Origin: Rivularia sp034931125
Lineage (GTDB): Bacteria > Cyanobacteriota > Cyanobacteriia > Cyanobacteriales > Nostocaceae
NCBI RefSeq assembly: GCF_034931125.1
Contig: NZ_JAYGHM010000034.1
Location: 1 to 64,000 of the forward strand
Reading direction: 5' to 3'
Length of the DNA stretch: 64,000 nt
In this document: in pieces, positions 42,364 to 51,962 of the stretch
Numbering within the stretch: position 1 is the stretch's first letter
Layout of the letters: every line of letters starts with the position of its first letter
Position numbers and translations under genes: made by a program
Notes under the pieces: generated by a model
Told to the model about the DNA's origin: nothing
Seen by the model: the letters and a program-made list of their open reading frames with translations, nothing else
The model's database searches: none

Positions 42364-45300
42364 ATGTTTAGAACCTTACAGTTACTTCCCCGCCTAGAAT
42401 ATTATTATCAGCAAATCAAAACGATTATTCTTTCGCGTCAAAATCCAATTACTGGTTTGTTACCCGCTTCTACAGCGATAACCGCTCACGGAGACTATAC
42501 AGATGCTTGGGTACGCGATAACGTTTACAGTATTTTAGCGGTTTGGGGATTAGCGTTAGCTTATCGTAAAGTTGATGAAGACAAAGGACGCACTTACGAA
42601 TTAGAACACAGCGTTATTAAGTTAATGCGAGGATTATTATTCTCGATGATGCGACAAGCGCATAAAGTAGAACAATTTAAGCAGACTCAATCACCTTTAG
42701 ATGCATTACACGCTAAATATAATACTGCAACTGGTGATATTGTTGTTGGTGATGATGAATGGGGACACTTGCAGCTTGACGCGACATCGATATATTTGCT
42801 GATGTTGGCGCAAATGACTGCTTCGGGGTTGCAGCTAGTTTACACTCTCGATGAAGTAGATTTTGTGCAAAACTTGGTTTACTATATCGGACGAGCTTAC
42901 CGCACCCCAGATTATGGGATTTGGGAACGAGGTAATAAAATTAATCATGGTAATGCAGAATTAAATGCTAGTTCCGTTGGTATGGCGAAAGCTGCCTTAG
43001 AAGCAGTTAACGGGCTAGATTTATTTGGGGTACATGGTTCGAGAGCATCGGTAATTCACGTACTACCCGATGAAATTGCTCGCGCTCGGATTACGTTAGA
43101 GTATTTATTACCAAGGGAATCGGCTTCTAAGGAAATTGATGCAGCACTTTTGAGCGTGATTAGTTTTCCGGCTTTTGCTGTGGAAGATGAAGGTTTACGT
43201 CAGCGCACGTTAGAAGAGATTATTAATAAATTAGAAGGTAATTACGGCTGTAAGCGATTTTTACGCGACGGACATCAAACGGTTTTAGAAGATAGTCACC
43301 GCTTACATTACGAACCCAGCGAACTCAAGCAGTTTGAACATATAGAATGCGAATGGCCTCTATTTTTCACTTACTTACTCTTAGATGGGTTATTTCGCGG
43401 TGAACAAGACAAAATTAAGCATTATCAGCAAAGTTTAGAATATACTTTAGTCGATCGCGATCGTATGCGTTTGCTACCGGAAGTTTATTTTGTACCTGAA
43501 GAAAAAATAGAGGCAGAGAAGCAAGCACCCGGAACTCAAAAACGTTTACCAAACGAAAATGTTCCTTTAGTATGGGCGCAAAGTTTGTATTTTCTGGGAC
43601 AAATGTTGAGTGAAAAACTGCTTTCTGTGGGAGATATTGACCCTTTAGGAAGACATTTAGCTGTAGGAAGACAGCGACAACCGATAGTACAAATTGCTTT
43701 ATTAGCAGAAGATGAAGAACTACAGTCAAAATTAGCAGTTCGCGGAATTCAAACGGAGACCCTATTACAAATCAAACCAATTCAAGTACGTCAAGCAGGA
43801 GATTTAATTGCTATTTATCAAGGAATTGGGTGTAACGAAAAACTTAGCTTGACAGGAAGACCGCCAAGACTTCCTAGAAGTTTAACTACTTCGAGAATTT
43901 TCCGCATCGGTAACGAAAACGTTGTATTTTTACCTTCTTTTTTAGATTCCGAGCAGTTTTACTTAACTTTAGATTATCACTTTCTTGTAGCTCAATTTAA
44001 AAGCGAACTAGCTTACATTGAAAAATATTGGAGCGATTTGGGTCGTCCGACTTTGACTTTAATGTTAACTCGCACCATGTTAGAAACAGGTAGCGAAGCA
44101 TTATTATCATTAATGGAAGAACTTAAAGAGGGTGTGTGTGACGGCGTGCGGGTAAAATTGGGTAGACTAAATCAGTTAATGCTTACCGCTAATATTCAAA
44201 GAATTGATTTACAGCAAAATTTTGAATTTAAAAAGTCACCAGTTACAAACATTGCTTCCCGTAGCTGTTATTTACCTTATAATCCCAACAACAACTGGTT
44301 ATTAGAACATACCCAAGAATTCCAAATGGAATGCGAGACCAACTTAGAATTCTTGCTTGATTCGTTGCTCTCCTCCGATAATCTTTACGAACAAATCGAA
44401 TTATTGCAGACATTGACCCGGTTACAGGGACTTGATTTCGACACCGGATTTGGCGAACCTGGTAATACTGTAAAAGTATCGGATTTACTTGAGGAAGTTT
44501 ACTACAAAGCAGGTGAAATAGGACTTTGGGCGGTTGTGCGTCGGGCTGCGGGATTGCTGCAAATGGGAGATATGCGCTTGTCCGATATAGTCACCAGCCT
44601 TTTAGCACGGGGTAAGCAAATAGCAGTGGGTAGAGCTTATAACGAAGCATCTTTAATCACCGTACCGCTTTCCCACAAAGAAATAGTCGAGAAAATCAAA
44701 AACTTCTGTCGTGATGATGTGAGAGACGGAGTTTTAACTCAAGAAATTCTGATTTACTTGCGTACCTTAATCAATTCCGAACCAGAAATATTTAAAGGAT
44801 TACTTACCATTAGAACCAGTCATCTGATCTTATTTATTACCAGTAAACTTGCTAGAAAGGAAGATATTACCCAAGACGAAGCTTACGAACAATTGATGCA
44901 GCGATCGCCCTTTGAAGTTAAAACAAGGTTACGCGACTGTTTGTTAGAATATTCCGGCATGAATCATCTGTTGCGTCAGCAAGAATCACTCCACGTCAAG
45001 CAGAAAGAAAACGAAATAGATTGGATCGTCAAGTCAGTAAATATAGAAAAAATAGAAGTACCTACAGGAGGTTGGAGAAGATATCGGCAAGCAGAAGGAG
45101 CAATCAACCGCGTACCCGAAGACTTCTTTGAAAGAGTTTGGGAATTGATGCATCACTGCAAAGGTTTGATAATTGGGGATAAATTAGAACGCCGCAACCG
45201 CTTGGATAGTATACTAGTATCGGAAATGACGGCATTGGAAAAGAACTTTGCCCTCAGAGTCGAACATTTGTTAAACAAAATAGAAGCCCCAGAATACCGT

Positions 45301-45594
45301 CAAGCAAACGTTGAAGCCTTAATGGAACTAGCCGCGATCGCGAAAAATAATCCCGATTTACAAATCCGAGAATATATTGTTTTAGATGTATTAATTGGTC
45401 ATGCCGTCCGGTTGAACTGGTTAAATAATCAACCTCAAAGAAGCGATAAATACGACGAAGATAAAGCCGCAGCATGGCGATATTTTTACAATACTTCTCC
45501 TCAAGAATGCGCGAGTAACATTGTCAAAGCGTTGAGATTCTTGACAGAATTTGGGGATGAATTTGTAGTAGACGACGTTGAAGTGGAAGTTTAG
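42364..45594 (+). CDS. Giant GH15/phosphorylase kinase alpha-beta-like protein
   Basis: 1,076 aa from the ATG at 42364 (MFRTLQLLPRLEYYYQQIKT), preferred over a TTG two codons earlier. The N-terminal about 430 residues look like a glycoside hydrolase family 15 (alpha/alpha)6 barrel as in glucoamylases and phosphorylase kinase alpha/beta: GLLPASTAITAHGDYTDAWVRDNVYSIL, DDEWGHLQLDATSIYLLMLAQM, NHGNAELNASSVGMAKAAL and FEHIECEWPLFFTYLLLDGLF. The rest (about 430-1076) is helical without a motif I can name, apart from resemblance to the phosphorylase kinase C-terminal part. It may act on or sense glycogen; catalytic activity is unproven. No neighbouring glycogen gene. Confidence 0.8.
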   Translation: MFRTLQLLPRLEYYYQQIKTIILSRQNPITGLLPASTAITAHGDYTDAWVRDNVYSILAVWGLALAYRKVDEDKGRTYELEHSVIKLMRGLLFSMMRQAHKVEQFKQTQSPLDALHAKYNTATGDIVVGDDEWGHLQLDATSIYLLMLAQMTASGLQLVYTLDEVDFVQNLVYYIGRAYRTPDYGIWERGNKINHGNAELNASSVGMAKAALEAVNGLDLFGVHGSRASVIHVLPDEIARARITLEYLLPRESASKEIDAALLSVISFPAFAVEDEGLRQRTLEEIINKLEGNYGCKRFLRDGHQTVLEDSHRLHYEPSELKQFEHIECEWPLFFTYLLLDGLFRGEQDKIKHYQQSLEYTLVDRDRMRLLPEVYFVPEEKIEAEKQAPGTQKRLPNENVPLVWAQSLYFLGQMLSEKLLSVGDIDPLGRHLAVGRQRQPIVQIALLAEDEELQSKLAVRGIQTETLLQIKPIQVRQAGDLIAIYQGIGCNEKLSLTGRPPRLPRSLTTSRIFRIGNENVVFLPSFLDSEQFYLTLDYHFLVAQFKSELAYIEKYWSDLGRPTLTLMLTRTMLETGSEALLSLMEELKEGVCDGVRVKLGRLNQLMLTANIQRIDLQQNFEFKKSPVTNIASRSCYLPYNPNNNWLLEHTQEFQMECETNLEFLLDSLLSSDNLYEQIELLQTLTRLQGLDFDTGFGEPGNTVKVSDLLEEVYYKAGEIGLWAVVRRAAGLLQMGDMRLSDIVTSLLARGKQIAVGRAYNEASLITVPLSHKEIVEKIKNFCRDDVRDGVLTQEILIYLRTLINSEPEIFKGLLTIRTSHLILFITSKLARKEDITQDEAYEQLMQRSPFEVKTRLRDCLLEYSGMNHLLRQQESLHVKQKENEIDWIVKSVNIEKIEVPTGGWRRYRQAEGAINRVPEDFFERVWELMHHCKGLIIGDKLERRNRLDSILVSEMTALEKNFALRVEHLLNKIEAPEYRQANVEALMELAAIAKNNPDLQIREYIVLDVLIGHAVRLNWLNNQPQRSDKYDEDKAAAWRYFYNTSPQECASNIVKALRFLTEFGDEFVVDDVEVEV

Positions 45595-45607
45595 ATAGAT
45601 TCTTATT

Positions 45608-45677
45608 GTAGGGTGTGTTAGACGCACGACTAATTATTAAATAAACGATAATTTATCGAAATCGTCTAACGCACCAT
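45608..45677. repeat. Inverted-repeat element with ggtgtgttagacg arms, copy 2
   Basis: Arms ggtgtgttagacg (45612-45624) and cgtctaacgcacc (45663-45675) around a 38-bp loop, introduced by gtag. It is similar to 37029-37094. It may work as the terminator of the GH15-like gene. Confidence 0.65.
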
Positions 45678-45901
45678 CCGCTTATTAGTTAATTACAGAT
45701 AATTTTTACACGCAGAGTTTTGATTATATAAAGATATTGAAAAAAAATATTTTAATAGGATTTAAAACAATTACAACTTACGTTTGGTGCGTGACGCTAC
45801 AAAAAGATGTCAGCTTCATAACCTCTATTTAAAACAATTCATCCATTTTCCTCCCCCAAAAGATTAAAATAATTATCTCGACTCCATGCATCTACCTTTC
45901 C

Positions 45902-46765
45902 ATGACAAAATCCGCTGACATCAGCAGCAAAAGAATAATCAGCCTCGCACCAGAAAACTGGGTAAAATGGGTAACTCAAATCCCCGACATCACAGCAACA
46001 GAAATTCTCGACTCAGAATTTCAGTGGATAAGCCGAGAATCCGACGTACTCATCCGCGCTCAAAGTCCCCAATTCGGTGAATTTCTGGTTTTAAACGAGT
46101 TACAATTACGCTATAAAACTGAAATGCCCAGACGAATGCGGGCTTATATCTCATTAGCAGAAGAAAAATATAATCTTCCCGTTTATCCTGTATTAATCAA
46201 CATTCTCAAAGTTAGTGAAACCGAAATCCCCACTCGATACGAATCGGAATTTGCTGGAATAATTGCCCGTCAAGATTATCGCGTAATTAATTTATGGGAA
46301 ATCGATGTTGAAACAGCATTTCAACAAAACTTATCTTCTCTACTCCCTTTTGTACCAATTCTTAAAGATGGAGCAGAAGAAGCAACCATACAGCGAGCCT
46401 TACAAAGACTTCGTGCTGATGAAGACTTAAATCAATTAGAAACCGTTTTAGCGTTTTTTGCTACCTTCGTAATAGATAGCGCATTAGTCAAACAAATCAT
46501 GAGGTGGGATATGGCTATATTAACTGAATCTCCTTGGTATCAGCAGATTTTGAAAGAAGGTGAAGCCCGTGGAAGGCAAGAAGGAAGACGAGAAGGAATA
46601 ATATCTGGTATTGAAGTGGCTTTAGAAGCTAAATTCGGTAATGAAGGATTGCAATTAATGCCACAAATCTCTCAAATTACCGATTTAGAACAATTAAAAG
46701 TAATTCAAAGGGGTGTTCAAACTGTTAATTCTATAGAAGAATTTCGCGGGTTAATTTCTTCTTGA
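45902..46765 (+). CDS. Rpn/PD-(D/E)XK nuclease-family protein
   Basis: 287 aa. The N-terminal domain has the cyanobacterial Rpn-like PD-(D/E)XK pattern: residues about 30-75 contain ATEILDSEFQWISRESDVLI and the E-x-Q type active-site strand FLVLNELQLRYKTEMPRRM, followed by YISLAEEKYNLPVYPVLINIL. The C-terminal half has a helical bundle and a charged linker GEARGRQEGRREGIISG, then a helical tail (IEVALEAKFGNEGLQLMPQI). Such proteins (COG5464-like) may cleave DNA during recombination and are often mobile and in many copies. The gene stands alone. Confidence 0.65.
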   Translation: MTKSADISSKRIISLAPENWVKWVTQIPDITATEILDSEFQWISRESDVLIRAQSPQFGEFLVLNELQLRYKTEMPRRMRAYISLAEEKYNLPVYPVLINILKVSETEIPTRYESEFAGIIARQDYRVINLWEIDVETAFQQNLSSLLPFVPILKDGAEEATIQRALQRLRADEDLNQLETVLAFFATFVIDSALVKQIMRWDMAILTESPWYQQILKEGEARGRQEGRREGIISGIEVALEAKFGNEGLQLMPQISQITDLEQLKVIQRGVQTVNSIEEFRGLISS

Positions 46766-46900
46766 CACAAAATAACGGATTTAAAAAACCTTACTAGACG
46801 CAGAGAGCGCGGAGGAAAGAAATTTAGAGAGACTATCCTCTGCGAAACTTTGCGTTAAACCTCCGCGTACCTTTGCGTTTAAATAACGGATAGCAACTAA

Positions 46901-47695
46901 TCACTCAAAATCACTCGCAAATCCTCGCACCGCAGTAATTAAATCATCCGGTGTACCAATATCTAAATAACTACCATCGGTAAAAGTTTGGGCTTCCACT
47001 TGCAAACCTTTGTTTATCGCCGATTGAATTACATTTCCAATCGGAATTTCAGGTAATTGTGGTAAATTTATATCTTCTTTAACAGCAATCAAATACTTGT
47101 GCAAAAACTCAGTAAACTCAGGTTTCCAAACAGCAATCCCCCACATAAAACGTAAATCTGACTGAAGCGGCTTTTCAATTATCGAACGAACTTTACCTGT
47201 ATCATCAAAGTCTACCATCCCCGCTTTTTGAGGTTTATCCGTAGTAAATAGCCCCAAAACCACATCAGCATTATTTAATTCCAAGCGTTTTAATATCTGT
47301 ATATAAGCATCTTTCGGCTTAAACAAAATATCGGGAAAACCTAAAGCTACCACAGCATCTTTCACAAAAGGATAAGCACTATCCAAAGTAAAAGGTACAC
47401 CATAAGGTAAACCCATGATTAAATATCCTAAATTCATCGAAAGCATCGAACCATCGCCGAAATATCCTGGAATATCCCACTTACCCGAACGCAAAATAAA
47501 ATATGCTTTATCAACACCTGCTAGCTGCATTTTTTCCAGCAAGTAGTGAGAAACAACTTTAGGACGTAAATTATTTTGATTATTATCATCACCTCGAAAA
47601 CCCACAGGATATAATTCCTTACTCAAAGGTAAAGGAGAAATCCGCGTAGCTTTTCCACCAGCCGGAATTAATCCGATTATAGAGCAGTTTTTCAT
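46901..47695 (-). CDS. Sugar-1-phosphate nucleotidyltransferase (RfbA/RmlA-like)
   Basis: 264 aa from the ATG at 47695 (MKNCSIIGLIPAGGKATRIS); a longer frame adds 31 residues of repeats (PHLPISPSPHLPIPPS) encoded by STRR DNA and is rejected. The nucleotide-binding signature is PAGGKATRISPLPLSKELYPVG, a variant of GGxGTRLxPxTxxxPK with Ala for Gly. Later motifs are VVALGFPDILF, GMVDFDDTGKVRSIIEKP (Glu-Lys-Pro) and DGSYLDIGTPDDLI. It should activate a hexose-1-phosphate with NTP for glycan synthesis; the exact sugar is not clear. Confidence 0.8.
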   Translation of the reverse strand: MKNCSIIGLIPAGGKATRISPLPLSKELYPVGFRGDDNNQNNLRPKVVSHYLLEKMQLAGVDKAYFILRSGKWDIPGYFGDGSMLSMNLGYLIMGLPYGVPFTLDSAYPFVKDAVVALGFPDILFKPKDAYIQILKRLELNNADVVLGLFTTDKPQKAGMVDFDDTGKVRSIIEKPLQSDLRFMWGIAVWKPEFTEFLHKYLIAVKEDINLPQLPEIPIGNVIQSAINKGLQVEAQTFTDGSYLDIGTPDDLITAVRGFASDFE

Positions 47696-47942
47696 ATATA
47701 TAGGGAGATGGGATGGGGGGATGGGGAGATGGGGGGATGGGGGGATGGGGAGATGGGGAGATGGGGAGATGGGGAGATGGGGGGACAAGGGGAAGATTTT
47801 AATCCAAAATCTAGAATACTTTAAATTCTTAACTATTAACTCCTAACTCCTAATTCCTAACTCTTAACTCTTAACTCCTAATTCCTAACTCTTTTAATCC
47901 AAAATCTAAAATCTAAAATCTAAAATCCCATAACTCCTAACT
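47696..47942. repeat. STRR arrays (ggggagat)n and (taactcc)n
   Basis: Octamers ggggagat/ggggggat at 47700-47795 and heptamers taactcc/ttaactc plus (aaaatct)n at 47795-47940. They reach to the start codon of the nucleotidyltransferase gene and supply a false N-terminal extension. Confidence 0.85.
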
Positions 47943-47992
47943 AAAAAAATATCCCCCTTTCTCGGCGTATAGTTCTAGCAGAAAAAGGAGGT
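47943..47992 (-). terminator. Rho-independent type terminator of the DUF1232 gene
   Basis: On the minus strand a cctttttct...agaaaggggg hairpin (47953-47990) is followed by atattttttta, giving a U-tract. It is 26 bp past the stop of the gene at 48018. Confidence 0.5.
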
Positions 47993-48017
47993 TAAAAAAT
48001 TTTATTTAGCGATCGCA

Positions 48018-48332
48018 CTATTTAACAGACACAGCATCAACATCGATAGTACCTGCGTTCTTGGTAGCATTTTCAGTACTAGCTGGTGTTTGCGTATCTG
48101 TAACTCCCCTACGTGCTTTAAAACCATCGATCGCAAGTTGTGAGAATTCGCTAACCAACACTGTTAACAGAAAAACATCGTCAAGTTGCCCAACAATGGG
48201 GAAAATATCTGGAAGTACATCAATGGGACTGGCAAAATACGCGAGAGTTCCTAAGACTACCCACCAACGGTATTTAGGATTACGAACCAAACCACGATAC
48301 CATTCGTAAACTGATTGAACTGAGAATTTCAT
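48018..48332 (-). CDS. YkvA/DUF1232 family small membrane protein
   Basis: 104 aa. The DUF1232 core is YRWWVVLGTLAYFASPIDVLPDIFPIVGQLDDVFLLTVLVSEF (about residues 21-63): a membrane-embedded stretch with the invariant-looking SPIDVLPD and GQLDD elements. The C-terminal tail is hydrophilic (RRGVTDTQTPASTENATKNAG). The molecular function of this family is unknown; members are small inner-membrane proteins. It is divergent from exbB and followed by a good terminator hairpin. Confidence 0.82.
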   Translation of the reverse strand: MKFSVQSVYEWYRGLVRNPKYRWWVVLGTLAYFASPIDVLPDIFPIVGQLDDVFLLTVLVSEFSQLAIDGFKARRGVTDTQTPASTENATKNAGTIDVDAVSVK

Positions 48333-48562
48333 AGTTTTTAGCTTCTATTTAGCTTTAATTTTGACAAAATATGACCTAAACTTCCTGTGGGAATAACCGC
48401 CCAATAAAGGTATGGAATATGCTACCAACTTTTTACAGGTTGGTGCAGGCTCATAACATACACGATAGTTCACATTCAATGTAGAACTTGTGCATTAATC
48501 TCTAAAATTAAAGTGGTTAGAGATATTTTTTGGTTGAGGATGAACGGAGGAGACCCCATATC

Positions 48563-49351
48563 ATGAATATTGAAGATATTGTACGTAAGATTGGGCCAGT
48601 GGTATGGCCTTTGCTGTTTTTTTCGATTTTATCTTTGAGCGTGATTTTTGAGCGGATATGGTTCTGGCTAAGAATTTCAACTCAAGAAAGGAAAATTGTT
48701 GACCGGGTGTTAGATGCGGCTCAAGATGATTGGAGTGTAGCAACGGAAATTGCCGAACGAGCAACTCATCAACCTATAGGTAGATTTCTTTATGCTCCTT
48801 TAGCTTTACCAAGAAGAGACCCCGAAACTTTTAGATTAGCGCTCGAATCCACTGCTGAGCATGAATTAGCTTTGATGCGTCGCGGCGAAAAAGTCTTAGA
48901 ATTGGTGATTGCTGTTGCACCTTTATTAGGATTATTCGGTACGGTTTGGGGTTTGATTCGATCTCTTGAGTCAATCAAAATTTCGGATTTAGGTACGGAA
49001 GCTAGTGCAGGAGTTACTACTGGGATTGGGGAAGCGCTATACAGTACTTTAGCTGGTCTAGTAGTGGCGATTGTCAGTTTGATATTCTACCGATGGTTTC
49101 AAGGTTTGCTAGTTAATCAAGTCAAAGTTTTTCGTAAAGCTGGAAATGAGTTGGAGTTACTTTATCGTCAATTTCCTCCAACCGATAGCGATCTTAGACC
49201 TGTTAGTAGAGCGCTACCTGAAGTAAATCTAAAAGATACTACGCAGGAAAATTCTAAAAGCCCGCGTAAACGAGGTAAAAACAAGCTATCCGAATTTCCT
49301 CAATCAGTAGATTCCGAACCACCCGAATCTGAAGATAAAAATCCGAATTAA
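48563..49351 (+). CDS. exbB: MotA/TolQ/ExbB proton channel family protein
   Basis: 262 aa from the ATG at 48563, preceded at good spacing by GGAGGAG (48546-48552); an earlier TTG is rejected. Three membrane segments (about 10-30, 115-135 and 160-185) with the family signatures VIAVAPLLGLFGTVWGLIRS and GVTTGIGEALYSTLAGLVVAIVSLI. The channel uses the proton gradient across the plasma membrane to drive TonB-dependent outer-membrane transport or Tol functions. The C-terminal tail is charged. The exbD gene follows after 143 bp on the same strand. Confidence 0.88.
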   Translation: MNIEDIVRKIGPVVWPLLFFSILSLSVIFERIWFWLRISTQERKIVDRVLDAAQDDWSVATEIAERATHQPIGRFLYAPLALPRRDPETFRLALESTAEHELALMRRGEKVLELVIAVAPLLGLFGTVWGLIRSLESIKISDLGTEASAGVTTGIGEALYSTLAGLVVAIVSLIFYRWFQGLLVNQVKVFRKAGNELELLYRQFPPTDSDLRPVSRALPEVNLKDTTQENSKSPRKRGKNKLSEFPQSVDSEPPESEDKNPN

Positions 49352-49494
49352 AGTTCGTAATTGATAATATACGCTCCACACACACCACATAAACCGACAT
49401 TATTTGCAATGCCGAATTGTTTAATTACATCGGTTTCGGCGTAATTATTCAATTATTAGGCTAATCAATAAATGCCTTTCTTTGTAGCGGTCAA

Positions 49495-50250
49495 ATGAAA
49501 ATAAACCTAAATAATCCACCCGAAGACGTTCAAGTTCAAATTATCCCGTTAATTGATGTTGTTTTTTGCATCCTGACATTTTTTATTTTGGCATCATTAC
49601 AATTTACTCGCCAACAATCAATTAACATCGATTTACCCCGAGCTAATACTGCTACATCTAGCGCTCAAGCAGAGACAGAACGGGAAATATTACCCGTAAC
49701 TATTGATGCTGTTGGTCAAATTTATGTAGAGAAACAGCCGGTACAGCGTCAGCAATTAGCAGATATTTTGAAGAGGTATCTTGTAGATAATCCCAAAGGT
49801 ACTTTAGTGCTGTATGCTTCGCGATCGGCAACTTACAATGATGTGATTGAAATCCTCGACCTACTGCGACAAGTTGGTGGCGATCGCGTTTCTCTAGCAA
49901 TTATACCCGGTTCTTCAGAACAACCCCCGAACCCACAACAACCACTTCCTGGTTTTCCTCTTAATCCAGGTACTACTCCAGATGGAACGCTACCATTGCC
50001 AGGTGCTTCACCACTCGCTCCTAATTTCCCTCAAAACAACCCGAATCTGAATCTACCCCCCGGTAGCACTCAAATTCCCCTTCCTAGTATCCCCAATCAA
50101 CCCCAAACCCAACAAGGGATTCCGCCAAGAATCCCTAGCGGTAATAGCGGTTCTACAGTTCCTCCAGTATCGATCCCTATAGCACCAGTTCCTCAACCTC
50201 AAGCAACCGTTGCTCCCGTTGCACCCACTCAGACGAATCCTAGCCCTTAG
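49495..50250 (+). CDS. exbD: Biopolymer transport protein ExbD/TolR with Pro-rich tail
   Basis: 251 aa. After MKINLNNPPEDVQVQIIPLIDVVFCILTFF comes the single membrane helix with the essential Asp in PLIDVVF (Asp21). The periplasmic domain ends near residue 138 (GGDRVSLAIIPGS). An unusual disordered tail of about 110 residues follows, rich in Pro, Gln, Asn and Thr (PNPQQPLPGFPLNPGTTPDG, later PIAPVPQPQATVAPV), which may bridge the periplasm. It works with ExbB just upstream; a TonB partner is not in the window. A STRR array begins at the stop codon. Confidence 0.88.
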   Translation: MKINLNNPPEDVQVQIIPLIDVVFCILTFFILASLQFTRQQSINIDLPRANTATSSAQAETEREILPVTIDAVGQIYVEKQPVQRQQLADILKRYLVDNPKGTLVLYASRSATYNDVIEILDLLRQVGGDRVSLAIIPGSSEQPPNPQQPLPGFPLNPGTTPDGTLPLPGASPLAPNFPQNNPNLNLPPGSTQIPLPSIPNQPQTQQGIPPRIPSGNSGSTVPPVSIPIAPVPQPQATVAPVAPTQTNPSP

Positions 50251-50345
50251 TTGGGACAAGGGGACAAGGGGATGGGGAGACAAGGGGACAAGGGGACAAG
50301 GGGATGGGGGGACAAGGGGATGGGGGGACAAGGGGATGGGGAGAA
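50249..50345. repeat. STRR array (ggggacaa/ggggatgg)n downstream of exbD
   Basis: About twelve octamers of the two types in irregular order, followed by an assembly gap at 50360-50465. Confidence 0.85.
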
Positions 50346-50359
50346 AAATAATTCATAAC

Positions 50360-50465
50360 NNNNNNNNNNNNNNNNNNNNNNNNNNNNNNNNNNNNNNNNN
50401 NNNNNNNNNNNNNNNNNNNNNNNNNNNNNNNNNNNNNNNNNNNNNNNNNNNNNNNNNNNNNNNNN
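50360..50465. other. Assembly gap (N run)
   Basis: 106 undetermined bases after STRR DNA. Confidence 0.95.
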
Positions 50466-50562
50466 TAAAGTCCAAAATCCATTGACGCGGAAACGTCTTC
50501 CCGTCTTTGTAATCCAAAATCTAAAATCTAAAATCTAAAATTATGAGAGAGGAGTTGCTCGA

Positions 50563-50928
50563 ATGAATATCCTGTCACTTCTAATTGCTTGGTTAGTAAC
50601 AGCCGTTAGCTTTTTAATTATTAGCAAAATTCCCTTAATAGGGGTTGAAGTTGATTCTTTAAATAAAAGCTTTGTTTCTGCGGCTGTTCTGGGTATTGTG
50701 ACTGTATTAGTTAAACCAGTCCTTGGACTATTTTTTGCAATACCAAACTTTCTGACTCTGACTCTATTTCAAGGGGTTTTTACCTTTATTATCTCCGCGA
50801 TTTGTTTCGGTATTGCAGCATTTTTAGTACAAGGATTCCGCTTGCGTTACGGAATTTGGAGCGCAATCATGGGAGCGCTAGCACTATCAGTTATCAGCAG
50901 CTTGATTTACTCGATTTTGCCCGTGTAA
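50563..50928 (+). CDS. Phage holin family (YvlD-type) membrane protein
   Basis: 121 aa with four membrane segments (about 4-22, 38-58, 65-90 and 97-118). The family-typical order LSLLIAWLVTAVSFLII, KPVLGLFFAIPNFLTLTLFQGVF and AAFLVQGFRLRYGIWSAIMGALALSVIS fits the Phage_holin_4_2/YvlD family. Despite the name these are usually chromosomal envelope proteins of unknown function, and no phage gene is nearby. A hairpin lies just beyond the stop, shared with convergent thf1. Confidence 0.75.
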   Translation: MNILSLLIAWLVTAVSFLIISKIPLIGVEVDSLNKSFVSAAVLGIVTVLVKPVLGLFFAIPNFLTLTLFQGVFTFIISAICFGIAAFLVQGFRLRYGIWSAIMGALALSVISSLIYSILPV

Positions 50929-50934
50929 ACCTCA

Positions 50935-50977
50935 AAGTTAGGAGCGAGAACGATCGATAAAAATTTCCTCCTAACTT
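50935..50977. terminator. Candidate bidirectional terminator hairpin
   Basis: aagttaggag (50935-50944) pairs with ctcctaactt (50968-50977) around a 23-nt loop, between the convergent holin-like and thf1 genes. The U-tracts are weak. Confidence 0.4.
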
Positions 50978-50997
50978 GTTTACAAGCAATTAAAAAA

Positions 50998-51699
50998 TCA
51001 TTCCTTGTTTGGAGGTGCAACTGTAGCACTGGATTGTTGAGCGCGTTGCTCGCGTCTTTTACGCTCTGCTGCAATCATATCCGCCATTACTACCGCAGCT
51101 TGTGCCATTTTATCTAAGTTAGAGCGGTATAAATCTAAATCTTTACTCAGCTTATCGTCAGATAAATGCAAGCCATTGGCAATATTTTTCAAAGCTTCGT
51201 TACGAAGTTTTTCATCTTTAACCATCTCTGGATCTGATGATTCGAGCAAAGTATATAATCCAATCGCAAACAACCGACTGTATTTAAACTTTGGGTTATT
51301 CGCAATATTTTCCAATAATGCTTGTAATTCAGAATTATTGCCTAAACGTTGCTGGCTCAAATCTGTAACCAAATCTTTCGCTGGCAAGCTTTTAGCTATA
51401 TCTTCCAACATACTGGCATCTTGCCTGTATTTTTGCGGGTCTTCCTCTATAGACTTAATTAAAGAATTGTAAATCGATTCTTTATCCTCATCGGGCTTGT
51501 AACCCTGCATAAATCTTTCAAATGTCGTAACAACACCCAAAGCATAAATGGGGTTGTATTGGAAGTCAGCATTTACACTGAGCAGGTGCATTTCTACCAT
51601 TAACTCTTCTACCACCCGACGGTAAATCGTATTGATTGGACGGGTGTGAAGACTGTAGAAAGTTCGTTTTGTATCAGAAACAGTACGGACGTTATTCAC
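50998..51699 (-). CDS. thf1: Photosystem II biogenesis protein Psp29 / Thylakoid formation 1
   Basis: 233 aa from the GTG at 51699 (VNNVRTVSDTKRTFYSLHTR), because conserved sequence starts there; a longer frame adds 60 unrelated residues. Family segments are PINTIYRRVVEELMVEMHLLSVN, FQYNPIYALGVVTTFERFMQGY, and a coiled helical C-terminus (AAERKRREQRAQQS). Thf1 acts at the thylakoid/plasma membrane in photosystem II assembly and in FtsH protease maintenance under high light. It is divergent from the cpcT-like gene with about 260 bp between their starts. Confidence 0.9.
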   Translation of the reverse strand: MNNVRTVSDTKRTFYSLHTRPINTIYRRVVEELMVEMHLLSVNADFQYNPIYALGVVTTFERFMQGYKPDEDKESIYNSLIKSIEEDPQKYRQDASMLEDIAKSLPAKDLVTDLSQQRLGNNSELQALLENIANNPKFKYSRLFAIGLYTLLESSDPEMVKDEKLRNEALKNIANGLHLSDDKLSKDLDLYRSNLDKMAQAAVVMADMIAAERKRREQRAQQSSATVAPPNKE

Positions 51700-51962
51700 A
51701 AAGAAGTTTTTTTTGAAATTTAAGGGTAATGTAAACTTATTCTCGCGCTTGTAGGCGACTTTGCCAAGTAATGGTTTTGAGATATACCAATGTCGGGGGA
51801 ATGCATCTTCCATTTTATTGGAAGCAATTACGGCTTTACAATAGCTATTTGAGGCTGTAATTAAAAAGGTTATAGCCATATTTTAAATATAGCGTTCGGG
51901 AACATAACCCCTTTTCCGATATAATCAACCTATCTTTATAATAATTTAATATTAGATTTGTG

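Noticed and set aside
50563..50928. Prophage suggested by the holin-family gene
   Set aside because: The family is mostly chromosomal envelope proteins and no other phage gene is nearby.
51700..51879. 60-residue N-terminal extension of Thf1
   Set aside because: Family similarity starts exactly at the GTG at 51699; the extension has no recognised pattern.
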